DNA of 64,000 nucleotides from a bacterium (lineage in GTDB: Bacteria > Auribacterota > Auribacteria > Auribacterales > Auribacteraceae), in NCBI GenBank assembly GCA_018435605.1, contig JAHDNF010000008.1, positions 251,192-315,191 of the forward strand, read 5' to 3'. Positions 1 to 8,995 of this stretch are shown here, in pieces (positions within the stretch are counted from its first letter, which is position 1; each line of letters opens with the position of its first letter). Made by a program: the position numbers and the translations under genes. Below the pieces are notes generated by a model that searched no databases, was not told the origin of the DNA, and worked only from the letters and a program-made list of their open reading frames with translations.

Positions 1-1656
1 AGACTGATAGTACTCCATTCGTGCTGTAGCAATATCTATTTTTAATCCGGACAGTAACGTAACCACTCCGGTTGCAAACTTGGCGTGCAGAGTGCAAAAA
101 CCGCTGAAATGTCCGGCAAGCAGTCTGGCAAACTCCATGCCGTTTCCTTCGACGACAATATCCAAATCAAAATTTTTCTTACCAAGCAGAATATCACGAA
201 CTACGCCGCCTACCAAATATACATTATATACATATTTGTCTGCAAGTTGTCCGATTTCTTCTATCACCTTCATTATCTCAGCGGTCATCACCGCCTCAAT
301 CTTTGTTTTATCGATATAAGATGCCGGAGCGTGAGACGGCTCCATTCCTTTCGCTTCGGCTTCAAGATAATTTCGGTGAAGTGCGCGTAAAAGATCGGTT
401 CGGGTAATTATGCCTATAATTCGTTCATTTTTTACCACTGGAACACGTCCTATATTGTTTCGCGCAAAAATATTTTGTATCTCCGACAGAGGAGCGTCCG
501 GTTCGGTTGTTAAAACGTGTGTGCTCATATATTCCGCTACAGAAGTATTGCCTAGTTTGTGGTGTGACGCCTTGTCAAGGTCAGCGTGTGTGATTATGCC
601 TATCATCTGGCCGTTGTCGTCTACTACGGGCAAGGTATTGAAGTTAGCTTTTAGCATACAGGCTATTGCATCACTGACAGTTGTATTTGCGGTTACCGAT
701 TTAACAGGCGAAGTCATTATATCTTTAGCTCTGTATCGTTCGCGTAGTACATTATGTAAATACTCGATAAGATTTTCCCTCGCGCAAACTAGCGTAACAT
801 CGCGAAGTACGGCAGACGCCGCGTAAGGATGCCCTCCGCCGCCAAAATACGAACATATTTTACCCACATCCACAAACTGCTGATTAGAGCGGGCGATAAG
901 ATGAATTTTGCCGTCCATTTGCGCTAACGCGAAAATTATGTCGATATCTTCGATATCTCTGACTTTATGGATAAGAAACGATATATCTTTAATATAATGA
1001 TCGAATGAAGCAACTGTAAAAAATATTTTAAATCCCCGTATAGTAATGAACTCAAGACTGTCAAGGAATTGCGACAGCACGCGAGTAAGCTCCAAATCCA
1101 TTTCAGGTATAAGGTAACTTGTCGCAATGGTGATATCTGCTCCGTATTCCAAAAGTTTTGCGCCCGCTTTGAAATCTGCCGGAGTAGTGGATAAATGCCG
1201 GAAAGCGCCTGTTTCTTCATAAATTCCTATTAACATAATTGTCGCTTCTTCGGGGCGCAAGTTGATTTTCATTTCAATAATGCGGTTAACCAGCATAGTA
1301 GTAACTGCGCCTGAATCGGCTGAGAAAAATTCATCCGGCTGATATTTTCTAATTTTTTTCGGATGATGATCGTAAACAGTGATCTTTACATCTTTTTTGC
1401 CAAACAGTTTTTTAAATTTTCCTATTCGGGATGTAGACTGGGTGTCCACCAGAATAACATGAGACACACTGTCAAGATCGATCTGTTTTTCTGTACGGAA
1501 GGGAAAAATATCCGGAAAATTTTTGAAAAATTTCTCAACGTTGCGTTCCGGCGACCCTATAATAATCATTTGCGCGTCAGGGTAAAGTTTTTGGGCGGCA
1601 ACCATAGACGCTATAGCATCAAAATCAGGGTTGTTATGAGATGTAATAATTTGCAT
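1..1656 (-). CDS. tRNA nucleotidyltransferase / poly(A) polymerase with DHH and CBS domains (partial, runs off the left edge)
   Basis: The reading frame opens at the ATG whose first base is 1656 and stays open for 552 codons to the window edge, so the C-terminus is missing. In order it shows a DHH phosphoesterase domain (HNNPDFDA near the start, a DHH motif in VYDHHPKK, and a GGGGHPYAAS loop), two CBS domains (about residues 310-425), and the head of a class II nucleotidyltransferase (LVGGVVRDILLG followed by DLDIVV, the metal-binding acidic pair). This DHH-CBS-CBS-polyA-polymerase order is known from bacteria that split or vary CCA addition. The family adds C, A or CCA to tRNA 3' ends. The only tRNA in the window has no encoded CCA, so it needs such an enzyme. 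A poly(A) polymerase role cannot be excluded. Confidence 0.88.
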   Translation of the reverse strand, partial: MQIITSHNNPDFDAIASMVAAQKLYPDAQMIIIGSPERNVEKFFKNFPDIFPFRTEKQIDLDSVSHVILVDTQSTSRIGKFKKLFGKKDVKITVYDHHPKKIRKYQPDEFFSADSGAVTTMLVNRIIEMKINLRPEEATIMLIGIYEETGAFRHLSTTPADFKAGAKLLEYGADITIATSYLIPEMDLELTRVLSQFLDSLEFITIRGFKIFFTVASFDHYIKDISFLIHKVRDIEDIDIIFALAQMDGKIHLIARSNQQFVDVGKICSYFGGGGHPYAASAVLRDVTLVCARENLIEYLHNVLRERYRAKDIMTSPVKSVTANTTVSDAIACMLKANFNTLPVVDDNGQMIGIITHADLDKASHHKLGNTSVAEYMSTHVLTTEPDAPLSEIQNIFARNNIGRVPVVKNERIIGIITRTDLLRALHRNYLEAEAKGMEPSHAPASYIDKTKIEAVMTAEIMKVIEEIGQLADKYVYNVYLVGGVVRDILLGKKNFDLDIVVEGNGMEFARLLAGHFSGFCTLHAKFATGVVTLLSGLKIDIATARMEYYQS

Positions 1657-2205
1657 AATATTTCGACATCCTGATATTATAATTTTTCTTTGCGGCTAAC
1701 GCTAATTGTTTGCGCAGTTATCTCGGTTGATAGTCGTAACTCTGTTGATAATCATTAATTTTATAGAGATTCTCATTATATTTTACCAAGTAGTACTATA
1801 GCAGAAACAATCGTACAGCACACAATACATTTATTTTTAAATACCATAAAACTGTATGTATTATCGAAAACAAATAATCATAAAACCGGATAAGAAGAAT
1901 CTACTGAACTGTTATTCGATTTTATCAGTCAGCCATAATCATCCCAGTGAAGTATTTTGCAAAACAAATGTAAAAAAAGTATCGTCAAAACAAATATGTC
2001 ATGGTAAAGTTAAACAACAGGATATAATACTAAATTGCGGTAATTAAAACAACAAACTCTTCAAAATGTCATAGCGAGAAACGTAGCGATCTTGGCGGCC
2101 TAATAGATTGCAATTCAATCTCTGTGTTTTCGGACTCTCGTAATTTAAGGAACAATGACAACGGTTTTATGTCAGTTCAATTTACTAATGCAAACGGATT
2201 AGACC
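1657..2205. other. AT-rich intergenic region with one small palindromic repeat
   Basis: This 549-base stretch separates the divergent nucleotidyltransferase and HtrA-like genes, so it must hold both promoters. I see no strong -35/-10 pair. The only structured element is the repeat at 2068-2121. A 63-codon frame at 1856-2047 has no ribosome binding site and no recognisable composition, and I do not call it. Confidence 0.5.
2068..2121 (+). repeat. REP-like dispersed palindromic repeat, copy A
   Basis: A 23-base core (2068-2090, starting GTCATAGCGAG and ending AACGTAGCGAT) is followed by a hairpin AGATTG-CAATT-CAATCT at 2105-2121. The core matches 18 of 23 positions of a second copy in inverted orientation at 7178-7200, which also has a neighbouring hairpin. 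Both lie in intergenic spaces. The pattern resembles the GTCATTGCGAG...GAAGCAATCT palindromes scattered through many environmental bacterial genomes. Confidence 0.5.
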
Positions 2206-4482
2206 ATGTTCAAAAAAATTTTTATTACCGGTTTATTACTTGGACTTATATGCAATGTTGCCCATTATTCATACGGGCAAACAACCCTTCCGCGCGACAA
2301 AGTATACCTGAAAAACGGCAGACTACTCGAAGGAACTATAATGCGCGAAACCGACGATTATATAAAAATCACGGTTGAAAACGGATCGGAAATAAAAATT
2401 GACCGCGCGAGTATCCAGTTCATCAAAAAAGCTACACAAGAAGTTCTTGAAAAAGCCAGAGAATTCGAAGAAGAACAAAAGGCGAAAGGACTTGTTAATT
2501 TTGACGGGCAGTGGGTAACGGAGGAAGAACACGATAAACTCACTTCGCGTGATTCTTTACTTAATGAAATACGTGAACTGCGAAAAATGAAAGAAAATAT
2601 ACTTGCAGAAGTAGCTCAGCTGAAAGGTAAACGTTCATATCAGAACGACCTGTTTCATTTCAGTTTCAACCCGCCCGAAAACTGGGAACAGATGCCGGTA
2701 AGCGAATCGGATACGGTATGCATGTTTCGCCATCCGTCGGACGACGATTTTCGGGAATACATAAAGGTTTCCACTGCAAATAAAACAAGTTCGGTGATCG
2801 ATCAGGATTTCATCGATTCCTCCATATCCAGACTGCAATCCGAAGACAAAGGGTATCTGCACAAAATACGCGGTTTCGATGTGGTTAAGGTAGACGGTTT
2901 GAACGCCTTGAAAATTACCATGAGCCAGTATTTTTTTAAAGAATCGGTTCAACCATCCGGCGAACAGGAACCGCACCATCAGAAACTACAGGTCTATTTT
3001 GTCGTAGGAGCCAGCCACCTATACAAAATAGAATTTTCGGCGCTGATGAAAAATTTCGATGATTTCGAAGATATATTCGAATCGTGTATAAAATCGTTCA
3101 TAATAAAAGATCGTGAAAGCGAACCGAAAGAAATCGTAGCGGAATCCGCCGTACAGCCTCAGGACGGGCTGACGTCTCAGACTACAGACCGGCCTCCTGT
3201 TTTCGAGCAGGTAACCCAGTATTCTGTCGAATCAAAAGAATTCGGTGTTGACAAGGTGTTTTTCAAAAACGAACGCAGACTGGAAGGCACTGTACTGCAG
3301 GAATCTAACGAAAGTATTCGTCTTCGTGTGGAAAATCCTTCTACACCGGAATATGTCTTGACCGTATCTCGTGACAACATAGATTATATCGAATGGATGC
3401 CCGAAGATGAACGACGAAAAAAACTGCAATATGAAGAAGAACAGCGTCAAAAAGGCCTTGTGAGGTTCTATGGACACTGGATACCCATAGAGCAACGCAA
3501 CCGGTTTTATCAGCAGGCAGATGAAGAACAGGAAGATATACTTAGATCTGCCGAACAATACCGACTGCAAGAAATGGCTATGTCCGATGAAGAAAAGCAA
3601 AAAGCGGAAGAACGCAGAATAGAAGACGAAACAGCCCAGTTGCTTACCCGAATAAAAGAACTCGAAGACGAAAATATTCTGCTTCGTGAAGAATTGCAGA
3701 AACAACGCGATATAACCAACGAAAAACTCGACGAATTCCTTGAACGTGAACGTCAGGAAATACCTATTGGCAAAGTAGCTACCGGCAGTAAAGAAGGTGT
3801 AGTTAAAATACTGGTACGCAGTAAATACGCTTATTCCGGAAGATACCAGAATGCGGCTAGCGGAGCGATAATCAGCAGAGACGGTTTTATAATATCCAAC
3901 TATTATATAGGGGAAAATCCGTTTCGCGAACAGTGGACTGTCGAATTGACTGATGGACAGCAGTTAGATGCCCGAATGGTAGAATATGACAATATACTTG
4001 ATGTAGCGGTAATAAAAATCAACGCACAAGGCCTTTCCCCATTAACGACAGGCAATTCAAGCCGTTTGACTCCCGGTGATGAAATAATAGCCGTCGGAGC
4101 TCCTATAGGATATCGCGACTCAATGACAGCTGGACGTGTCTTGAGCCTTGATTCACGCTTGATAGACCTTATTGACGTGAATGTTAAATTGCGATGGAAT
4201 TTGGAACGAAAATACGGCATGCCTAATGTAGACCGTCTGCGAGAACGCTTCGAAAACGACTACGGGAAAGTCGATATGATTCAGCATAACGCGATTACTT
4301 ATGCCAGAAACACCGGAGGTCCACTGTTAGATAAAGACGGAGCTTTGGTTGGCATCAATCAAAATTTCAGACAAGAAGGGTCTATAAAGGTTGTCGCCTC
4401 GCCCAGCGCACAGAGTTTCAATATGGCAATTTCTATAAACTCCGTTAAACGCCAGAGAAAATTTGCTAGGTATCTGCAATGA
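2206..4482 (+). CDS. secreted HtrA-like serine protease homologue with lost catalytic residues and duplicated N-terminal unit
   Basis: The 758-residue protein has a signal peptide (residues 1-24). It then has a first 'DKVYLKNGRLLEGT' unit (31-112), a PsbP/Mog1-like domain (about 145-300), a second copy of the unit (349-430), a coiled coil (about 432-520) and a trypsin/HtrA-like domain (532-745). The two units share the same frame, including an EEEQ.xKGLV.F.G.W tail. In the protease domain the motif that should read NNHV reads NYYI (Tyr567 in place of His) and the GNSGG motif reads RNTGG (Thr703 in place of Ser). Asp599 is kept. No PDZ domain follows. The fold therefore looks preserved while classical serine-protease chemistry looks lost. 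It probably acts in the periplasm as a binding or scaffold protein. The stop codon directly abuts the stop of the convergent gene. Confidence 0.8.
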   Translation: MFKKIFITGLLLGLICNVAHYSYGQTTLPRDKVYLKNGRLLEGTIMRETDDYIKITVENGSEIKIDRASIQFIKKATQEVLEKAREFEEEQKAKGLVNFDGQWVTEEEHDKLTSRDSLLNEIRELRKMKENILAEVAQLKGKRSYQNDLFHFSFNPPENWEQMPVSESDTVCMFRHPSDDDFREYIKVSTANKTSSVIDQDFIDSSISRLQSEDKGYLHKIRGFDVVKVDGLNALKITMSQYFFKESVQPSGEQEPHHQKLQVYFVVGASHLYKIEFSALMKNFDDFEDIFESCIKSFIIKDRESEPKEIVAESAVQPQDGLTSQTTDRPPVFEQVTQYSVESKEFGVDKVFFKNERRLEGTVLQESNESIRLRVENPSTPEYVLTVSRDNIDYIEWMPEDERRKKLQYEEEQRQKGLVRFYGHWIPIEQRNRFYQQADEEQEDILRSAEQYRLQEMAMSDEEKQKAEERRIEDETAQLLTRIKELEDENILLREELQKQRDITNEKLDEFLERERQEIPIGKVATGSKEGVVKILVRSKYAYSGRYQNAASGAIISRDGFIISNYYIGENPFREQWTVELTDGQQLDARMVEYDNILDVAVIKINAQGLSPLTTGNSSRLTPGDEIIAVGAPIGYRDSMTAGRVLSLDSRLIDLIDVNVKLRWNLERKYGMPNVDRLRERFENDYGKVDMIQHNAITYARNTGGPLLDKDGALVGINQNFRQEGSIKVVASPSAQSFNMAISINSVKRQRKFARYLQ

Positions 4483-6915
4483 TTATTGTTTTTCCAGCGC
4501 CTCTGCCTGCTGTGTTTCTGCATTATACAGCGGGCTTTCAGGCATGTTTTTATACTTATCGTAACACTTAAGGAACACCTCGACTATTTTCGGGTCGAAT
4601 TGCGATCCTGAACATTTTTTGATTTCTTCTATAGCAAATTCAAAGTTGTTTTTCTGGCGGTAGGTACGGTTGCTGGTGATCGCGTCAAACGTATCGGCAA
4701 CAGCAATTATACGCGCTTTAAGCGGGATATTTTCGCCTGAGAGTCCGTCTGGATACCCTCGTCCGTCATATCGTTCGTGATGATGGCGCACACCCGGAAT
4801 CAGATGAGCAAACTCGGAAACATGTTGAAGTATATCGGCGCCCTTACCCGGATGCGATTTGATAATAACAAACTCTTCATCGGTCAAGCGTTGTTTGGAA
4901 CATAAAATTTGTTCGGAAATACCTATTTTACCGATATCATGCAAAATTGCGGCTATGCGCAAATCTTCCTGATCTTGAGCGCCAAACCCGATTTCCTGAG
5001 CTATCAGGCCGGCTATAGCGGTAACGCGCTCGGAATGACCGGCAGTATACGGATCTTTCGCTTCAATAGCCGCAACCAAAGCCTTTATGCTATGCATGAA
5101 CAAATCATGCATATTGTTGAACAGTATGTAGTTTTCGAGCGAAATAGCCGATTGCGCTATAAGCGACTTGAGTAATTTTAGATCGTCATTGCTAAAATTA
5201 TCGACCATTTTTTTAGAAGTGTTCCATTTATTGCATAAACAGATAATCCCGATTATTTCCCGATGTATTACCAACGGCACCATCAGTAACGACTTTATGG
5301 AAGATTCTATTTTATTTGCGTGCTGGAAATCGTTTATCAGAATCGGTTTTTTGTTGTTATGGATTTCACTTCCCAGATATTGCATGGTCTCAAGCAGTTC
5401 GAGTTTCAAGCGCCGTTGAGGCGAAGAAAATTTTTTAAAGATTTCCGCGTTAAGAAGCATCTGATTGTCGTCTTTATTTTTGAGATACAAGAGACAGCCT
5501 TCTATTTGAAGCGAATCGGTGATGTTTCTCAGTACCATTTCAGGGGTATCCGATACATGATAAATGTCTAGAAATTTTTCTCCGACCCTATTTATAATAC
5601 CTAGTTCAACCTCTTTTTCTACAACGAGACGCAAAGCTTTTTGTATGCGTTTAATAAGATGTACCGCAAAATTAAATGCGATCGCAATGAGTATAGGTAC
5701 TATTTCCAAAATAAAGCCGGTATGATTGAAAATTATCATTGAACCGACCAAACAAATAACTAATACGGCAACACAAACCAGACATACACGAGGCAAACTT
5801 AAATTCAAAAAAAGTGCGGCGCAAAAAATACTTATTAAAAAAATACATGCCACTGAAAACAAAACAGAAGGTTTTTGAACAAAATTTTCCGTCAGTAACG
5901 AATTTATAAGAGATGCCTGAATAAACGCGCCGAACATCACATCGAACGGGGTTATATATTCGTCAGAGTTACTCAGTCCGTGCGAAGTCTGCCCGAGAAG
6001 CACGATTTTATCTTTAAAAAAACGTGATGCTACATGACCTTTCAACACATCGTTAAAATAAAAGAAGCTGATACCCGATGCCAGCAACTCGCTCGGCAGA
6101 TCGATATTCATAAAATCAATAGCGTTTTCCGGATTAAAATAGTTTACCTGTAAGGTCTTAAAATTATCTAACGGAACTTTGAGATTATCAATCTTAAAAT
6201 AATTCAGTCCTATTTCAACCTGTTCTTTATCTACACCTCTATATTCAAGATATGACTCTATAGCCATTGGAAAAACAACCTCGTCCTGTTCTCGGATAGC
6301 ACCGGGAACATAACGTATTTTTCCATCCGAACCGGGAATGATATTTATATGCCCGCGTCGTTTGGTGGCATCTTCGAATATTTTAAGGTTATTTCTCATA
6401 CTTACCGTCGAATACATGCCGTCTCTAACAGGCAACGCCGTAATTTTTTGGGCGGTAAATGTAGGTAAGGTAACGTTTCCGGCTGTGCGTATTGCTTCGG
6501 CAAGACGCATATCGGCTTCAGAGTTAGAGCTTGGAAGATCAAAGAAAATATCAAGGCATATAGATTTCGCTCCGCCTTCTGAAATATAGTTTATCACATC
6601 TGCATAAGCATCACGTGGAATGGGATATTCGCCCATGTCGTCTATACAATTTTTAGTTACGCCTATAACAGCCAGATTTTTGCTCAAAGGCGGATTTTGC
6701 CTGAATTGGAAGCGAAGATCAATTGCAATAGCCTCAAGTTTATCGAACAGGCCAATGTAATAGCATACAGAAATGATCAGGCCGATAATAACACCCGTTG
6801 TCAGCACAGTTTTTAGCGTGAAGTTAGATGGATTAGTTGTTTTTTTCTTAAACGGAGTCATAAATTGTTTGAAAATAGATTTAAAACTTATACCCATAAC
6901 CTTAAACCGTTTCAT
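4483..6915 (-). CDS. CHASE2-GAF-HD-GYP cyclic-di-GMP phosphodiesterase-type sensor
   Basis: The 810-residue membrane protein has an N-terminal anchor (about 36-56), an extracytoplasmic CHASE2 sensor domain (about 60-345), three closely spaced membrane helices (350-422), a GAF domain (about 450-600) and a C-terminal HD-GYP domain. The last keeps HSERV, the HD pair at 659-660 in LHDIGKIG, HHHERYDGRGYP and the GYP triplet at 720-722. HD-GYP domains hydrolyse cyclic di-GMP to pGpG or GMP. CHASE2 would sense an unknown periplasmic or extracellular cue. No GGDEF partner lies in the window. A second ATG seven codons in is an equally possible start. It is monocistronic and convergent with the HtrA-like gene, with no base between the stop codons. 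Confidence 0.9.
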   Translation of the reverse strand: MKRFKVMGISFKSIFKQFMTPFKKKTTNPSNFTLKTVLTTGVIIGLIISVCYYIGLFDKLEAIAIDLRFQFRQNPPLSKNLAVIGVTKNCIDDMGEYPIPRDAYADVINYISEGGAKSICLDIFFDLPSSNSEADMRLAEAIRTAGNVTLPTFTAQKITALPVRDGMYSTVSMRNNLKIFEDATKRRGHINIIPGSDGKIRYVPGAIREQDEVVFPMAIESYLEYRGVDKEQVEIGLNYFKIDNLKVPLDNFKTLQVNYFNPENAIDFMNIDLPSELLASGISFFYFNDVLKGHVASRFFKDKIVLLGQTSHGLSNSDEYITPFDVMFGAFIQASLINSLLTENFVQKPSVLFSVACIFLISIFCAALFLNLSLPRVCLVCVAVLVICLVGSMIIFNHTGFILEIVPILIAIAFNFAVHLIKRIQKALRLVVEKEVELGIINRVGEKFLDIYHVSDTPEMVLRNITDSLQIEGCLLYLKNKDDNQMLLNAEIFKKFSSPQRRLKLELLETMQYLGSEIHNNKKPILINDFQHANKIESSIKSLLMVPLVIHREIIGIICLCNKWNTSKKMVDNFSNDDLKLLKSLIAQSAISLENYILFNNMHDLFMHSIKALVAAIEAKDPYTAGHSERVTAIAGLIAQEIGFGAQDQEDLRIAAILHDIGKIGISEQILCSKQRLTDEEFVIIKSHPGKGADILQHVSEFAHLIPGVRHHHERYDGRGYPDGLSGENIPLKARIIAVADTFDAITSNRTYRQKNNFEFAIEEIKKCSGSQFDPKIVEVFLKCYDKYKNMPESPLYNAETQQAEALEKQ

Positions 6916-7157
6916 CCCGAAATAGTGGATATTGTCTTTCGTGCCGATTTAGCCAAATCAGGCGTTAGAATACTCATTACAATATCGGAATGATAGGGGA
7001 TTTATATTACCAACTTTTTTGCAATAATAGATTGAAAAGAAATTTGTTTTTAGTTACTATTTAGCCTAACTTTATTCAGAAGCCTCTGAACAATCAGTCG
7101 ATAAATTTGCTGTCATTGTAGCTACCATACGATTAAGCATCAAAATCTTTGCGATGC

Positions 7158-7200
7158 ATGAAGCCCAATATTGCTTCATCGTTACGTTACCGGCAATGAC
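7158..7200 (-). repeat. REP-like dispersed palindromic repeat, copy B
   Basis: This lies in the 355-base gap (6916-7270) between the divergent HD-GYP and thioredoxin genes. Read on the minus strand, the core at 7200-7178 begins GTCATTGCCGG and ends AACGTAACGAT, matching copy A (2068-2090) at 18 of 23 positions. Next to it is a perfect 7-bp hairpin, ATGAAGC-8 nt-GCTTCAT at 7158-7179. I see nothing else structured in this gap and no confident promoter. Confidence 0.5.
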
Positions 7201-7270
7201 GTTGCTGATAATCAGAACTTACTCAACTTAATTGATTTACTAAATAATTTTTTATGAGAGGAGATTTGAT

Positions 7271-7594
7271 ATGAGTAAACTTATGGAAATTACCGTGGAT
7301 AATTTCGAAACCGAAGTTTTGGAGTCTGACGTACCTGTTCTTGCCGATTTTTCAGCCGAATGGTGCGGTCCATGTAAACGTCTGGCTCCTATAGTCGAAG
7401 AAGTAGCTGGAGAGATGTCAAACAAAGCAAAATTCGTACATATCGACATTGATGCGAACCAGAGCATTGCTTCCGATTACAATATACTCAGTGTTCCTAC
7501 ATTGATACTATTTAAAGACGGTGAAGAATCAGATAGAAGCATCGGTTTGATATCCAAACCAACTCTGGTAGATTTTATATCAAAAAATTTATAA
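7271..7594 (+). CDS. trxA: thioredoxin
   Basis: The 107-residue protein has the full thioredoxin fold. The redox site WCGPC has cysteines at 32 and 35, and SVPTL carries the cis-proline. The length is typical. It reduces cytosolic disulfides and serves reductases such as ribonucleotide reductase. A GAGAGGAG ribosome binding site sits 8-10 bases before the ATG. The next gene starts 14 bases downstream and may be co-transcribed. There is no signal peptide, so it is cytoplasmic. Confidence 0.96.
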   Translation: MSKLMEITVDNFETEVLESDVPVLADFSAEWCGPCKRLAPIVEEVAGEMSNKAKFVHIDIDANQSIASDYNILSVPTLILFKDGEESDRSIGLISKPTLVDFISKNL

Positions 7595-7607
7595 AAGGTT
7601 TTTAAGG

Positions 7608-8957
7608 ATGATACGCTATCGCCTAATCGCCATAACAGTGCTTTTTATCATTTTGAGCAGTATCTTTCAGTACGCTATCGCTCAAGAAGCAAACAATACC
7701 GCAGACAAAAAAAATCGGGAGATCAATCAACAAGCGCTCTTGTCACGTCTTACCACAATACAGGGGCAAATAAAAGAAAATCCTTCTTCTCCTGACCTGC
7801 TTTATGAGCTGACATTGACCTATGTAGAACTAGGCGAGATAGAAAATGCTCTTATTACGATGTTGTTGACATTAAAACGCATTAAACCAGCCCAAGGAAT
7901 ATCCGTCCAGCATCCTGTTGATTTCAAGAAAGATGATAAGGAAACTTATAAAACGGCAATAACCCAGATGAAACTCAAAAAGACGGAAGAGAGTATTCAA
8001 TTACTCGAATCACTTAAGAACAAATATCCTTTCAGTCCTGAGATCTATTATAATCTGTCTATTATGTATGGTAATGAAGCTCAATATACAAAATTTTTCG
8101 AGAATATGTACGGAGGAGCCGTACTTAACATGGAAGTGGTAGAGTATTATCGCATAGTAGGCGGTATTCATGTCCTTTTGGGAAATTTTGATCAGGCGGA
8201 AACCTTGTTCGGCAAATGCATCGAGATAAACACAAAATATGCCCCTGCTTATGAATGGCTTGGTAAATTACGGTTGCTGGAACACAAATATGAAGAGGGG
8301 ATTTACATACTAAAAAAAGCAATATCAGCCGATCCGGAAGATTACAGCGCGCGTTTGACCTTGGGAAGAATGTATATGGAACTCAAACAATACGAAGATG
8401 CAAAAAAAACATTGGAAGAAGCTATCGCGATAAATAAAAATCACTGGGAAGCCTACCGGACGCTAGGGTATCTCTATTATTATCTCGATGATATTGACAC
8501 CAGTATAAAGATGTTTAAAGAAGTGATTGTTCTGCAACCCAACACCATCGACCCATTACTCGACCTTGCGAGAGTATATCAGAAAAAAGGTTTTCACGCT
8601 GAAGCTATAGCCCATATAAAATCAGCTATAAAAATGATTCCTAATGAACCTGTTTTATATATTGAGCTTGCGGATCTTTATGCCGCAAAAGAAGATTATC
8701 AGATGGCAATGGAATCTTTTCAAAAAGCGCTCGCCATCGATAACGAAATGCCGGTCATACATTACAGGCTAGGCCTTGTGTATTATAAACTCCAAAAGTT
8801 CGATGATGCTATTAACGAACTAAAGAAATCCATACAAATGGAACCAGGGTATATTGACGCTTATAAAGCCTTATATTACATCTACAGGGATGAACTTAAA
8901 AATGACAAAGAAGCCGCCTACTATGCCCAGATGTTACAAATTATGAGCGGCGAATGA
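7608..8957 (+). CDS. secreted or membrane-anchored TPR-repeat protein
   Basis: The 449-residue protein has an N-terminal hydrophobic segment (about residues 5-25, ending AIAQ), then an array of tetratricopeptide repeats from about residue 45 to the end. Clear repeat units include YAPAYEWLGKLRLLEHKYEE, the following DYSARLTLGRMYMELKQYED, and several more at 34-residue spacing. TPR arrays form superhelical protein-binding surfaces, so it probably scaffolds a periplasmic or envelope complex. An AAAAGG sequence lies 9 bases before the ATG, which follows trxA by only 13 bases. The partner is unknown. Confidence 0.75.
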   Translation: MIRYRLIAITVLFIILSSIFQYAIAQEANNTADKKNREINQQALLSRLTTIQGQIKENPSSPDLLYELTLTYVELGEIENALITMLLTLKRIKPAQGISVQHPVDFKKDDKETYKTAITQMKLKKTEESIQLLESLKNKYPFSPEIYYNLSIMYGNEAQYTKFFENMYGGAVLNMEVVEYYRIVGGIHVLLGNFDQAETLFGKCIEINTKYAPAYEWLGKLRLLEHKYEEGIYILKKAISADPEDYSARLTLGRMYMELKQYEDAKKTLEEAIAINKNHWEAYRTLGYLYYYLDDIDTSIKMFKEVIVLQPNTIDPLLDLARVYQKKGFHAEAIAHIKSAIKMIPNEPVLYIELADLYAAKEDYQMAMESFQKALAIDNEMPVIHYRLGLVYYKLQKFDDAINELKKSIQMEPGYIDAYKALYYIYRDELKNDKEAAYYAQMLQIMSGE

Positions 8958-8995
8958 TAGAAATTACTCGTAATCATATCTGAGTTGTATACTTT

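Noticed and set aside
1856-2047. 63-codon open frame in the intergenic region
   Set aside because: No ribosome binding site, low-complexity AT-rich translation, no recognisable domain.
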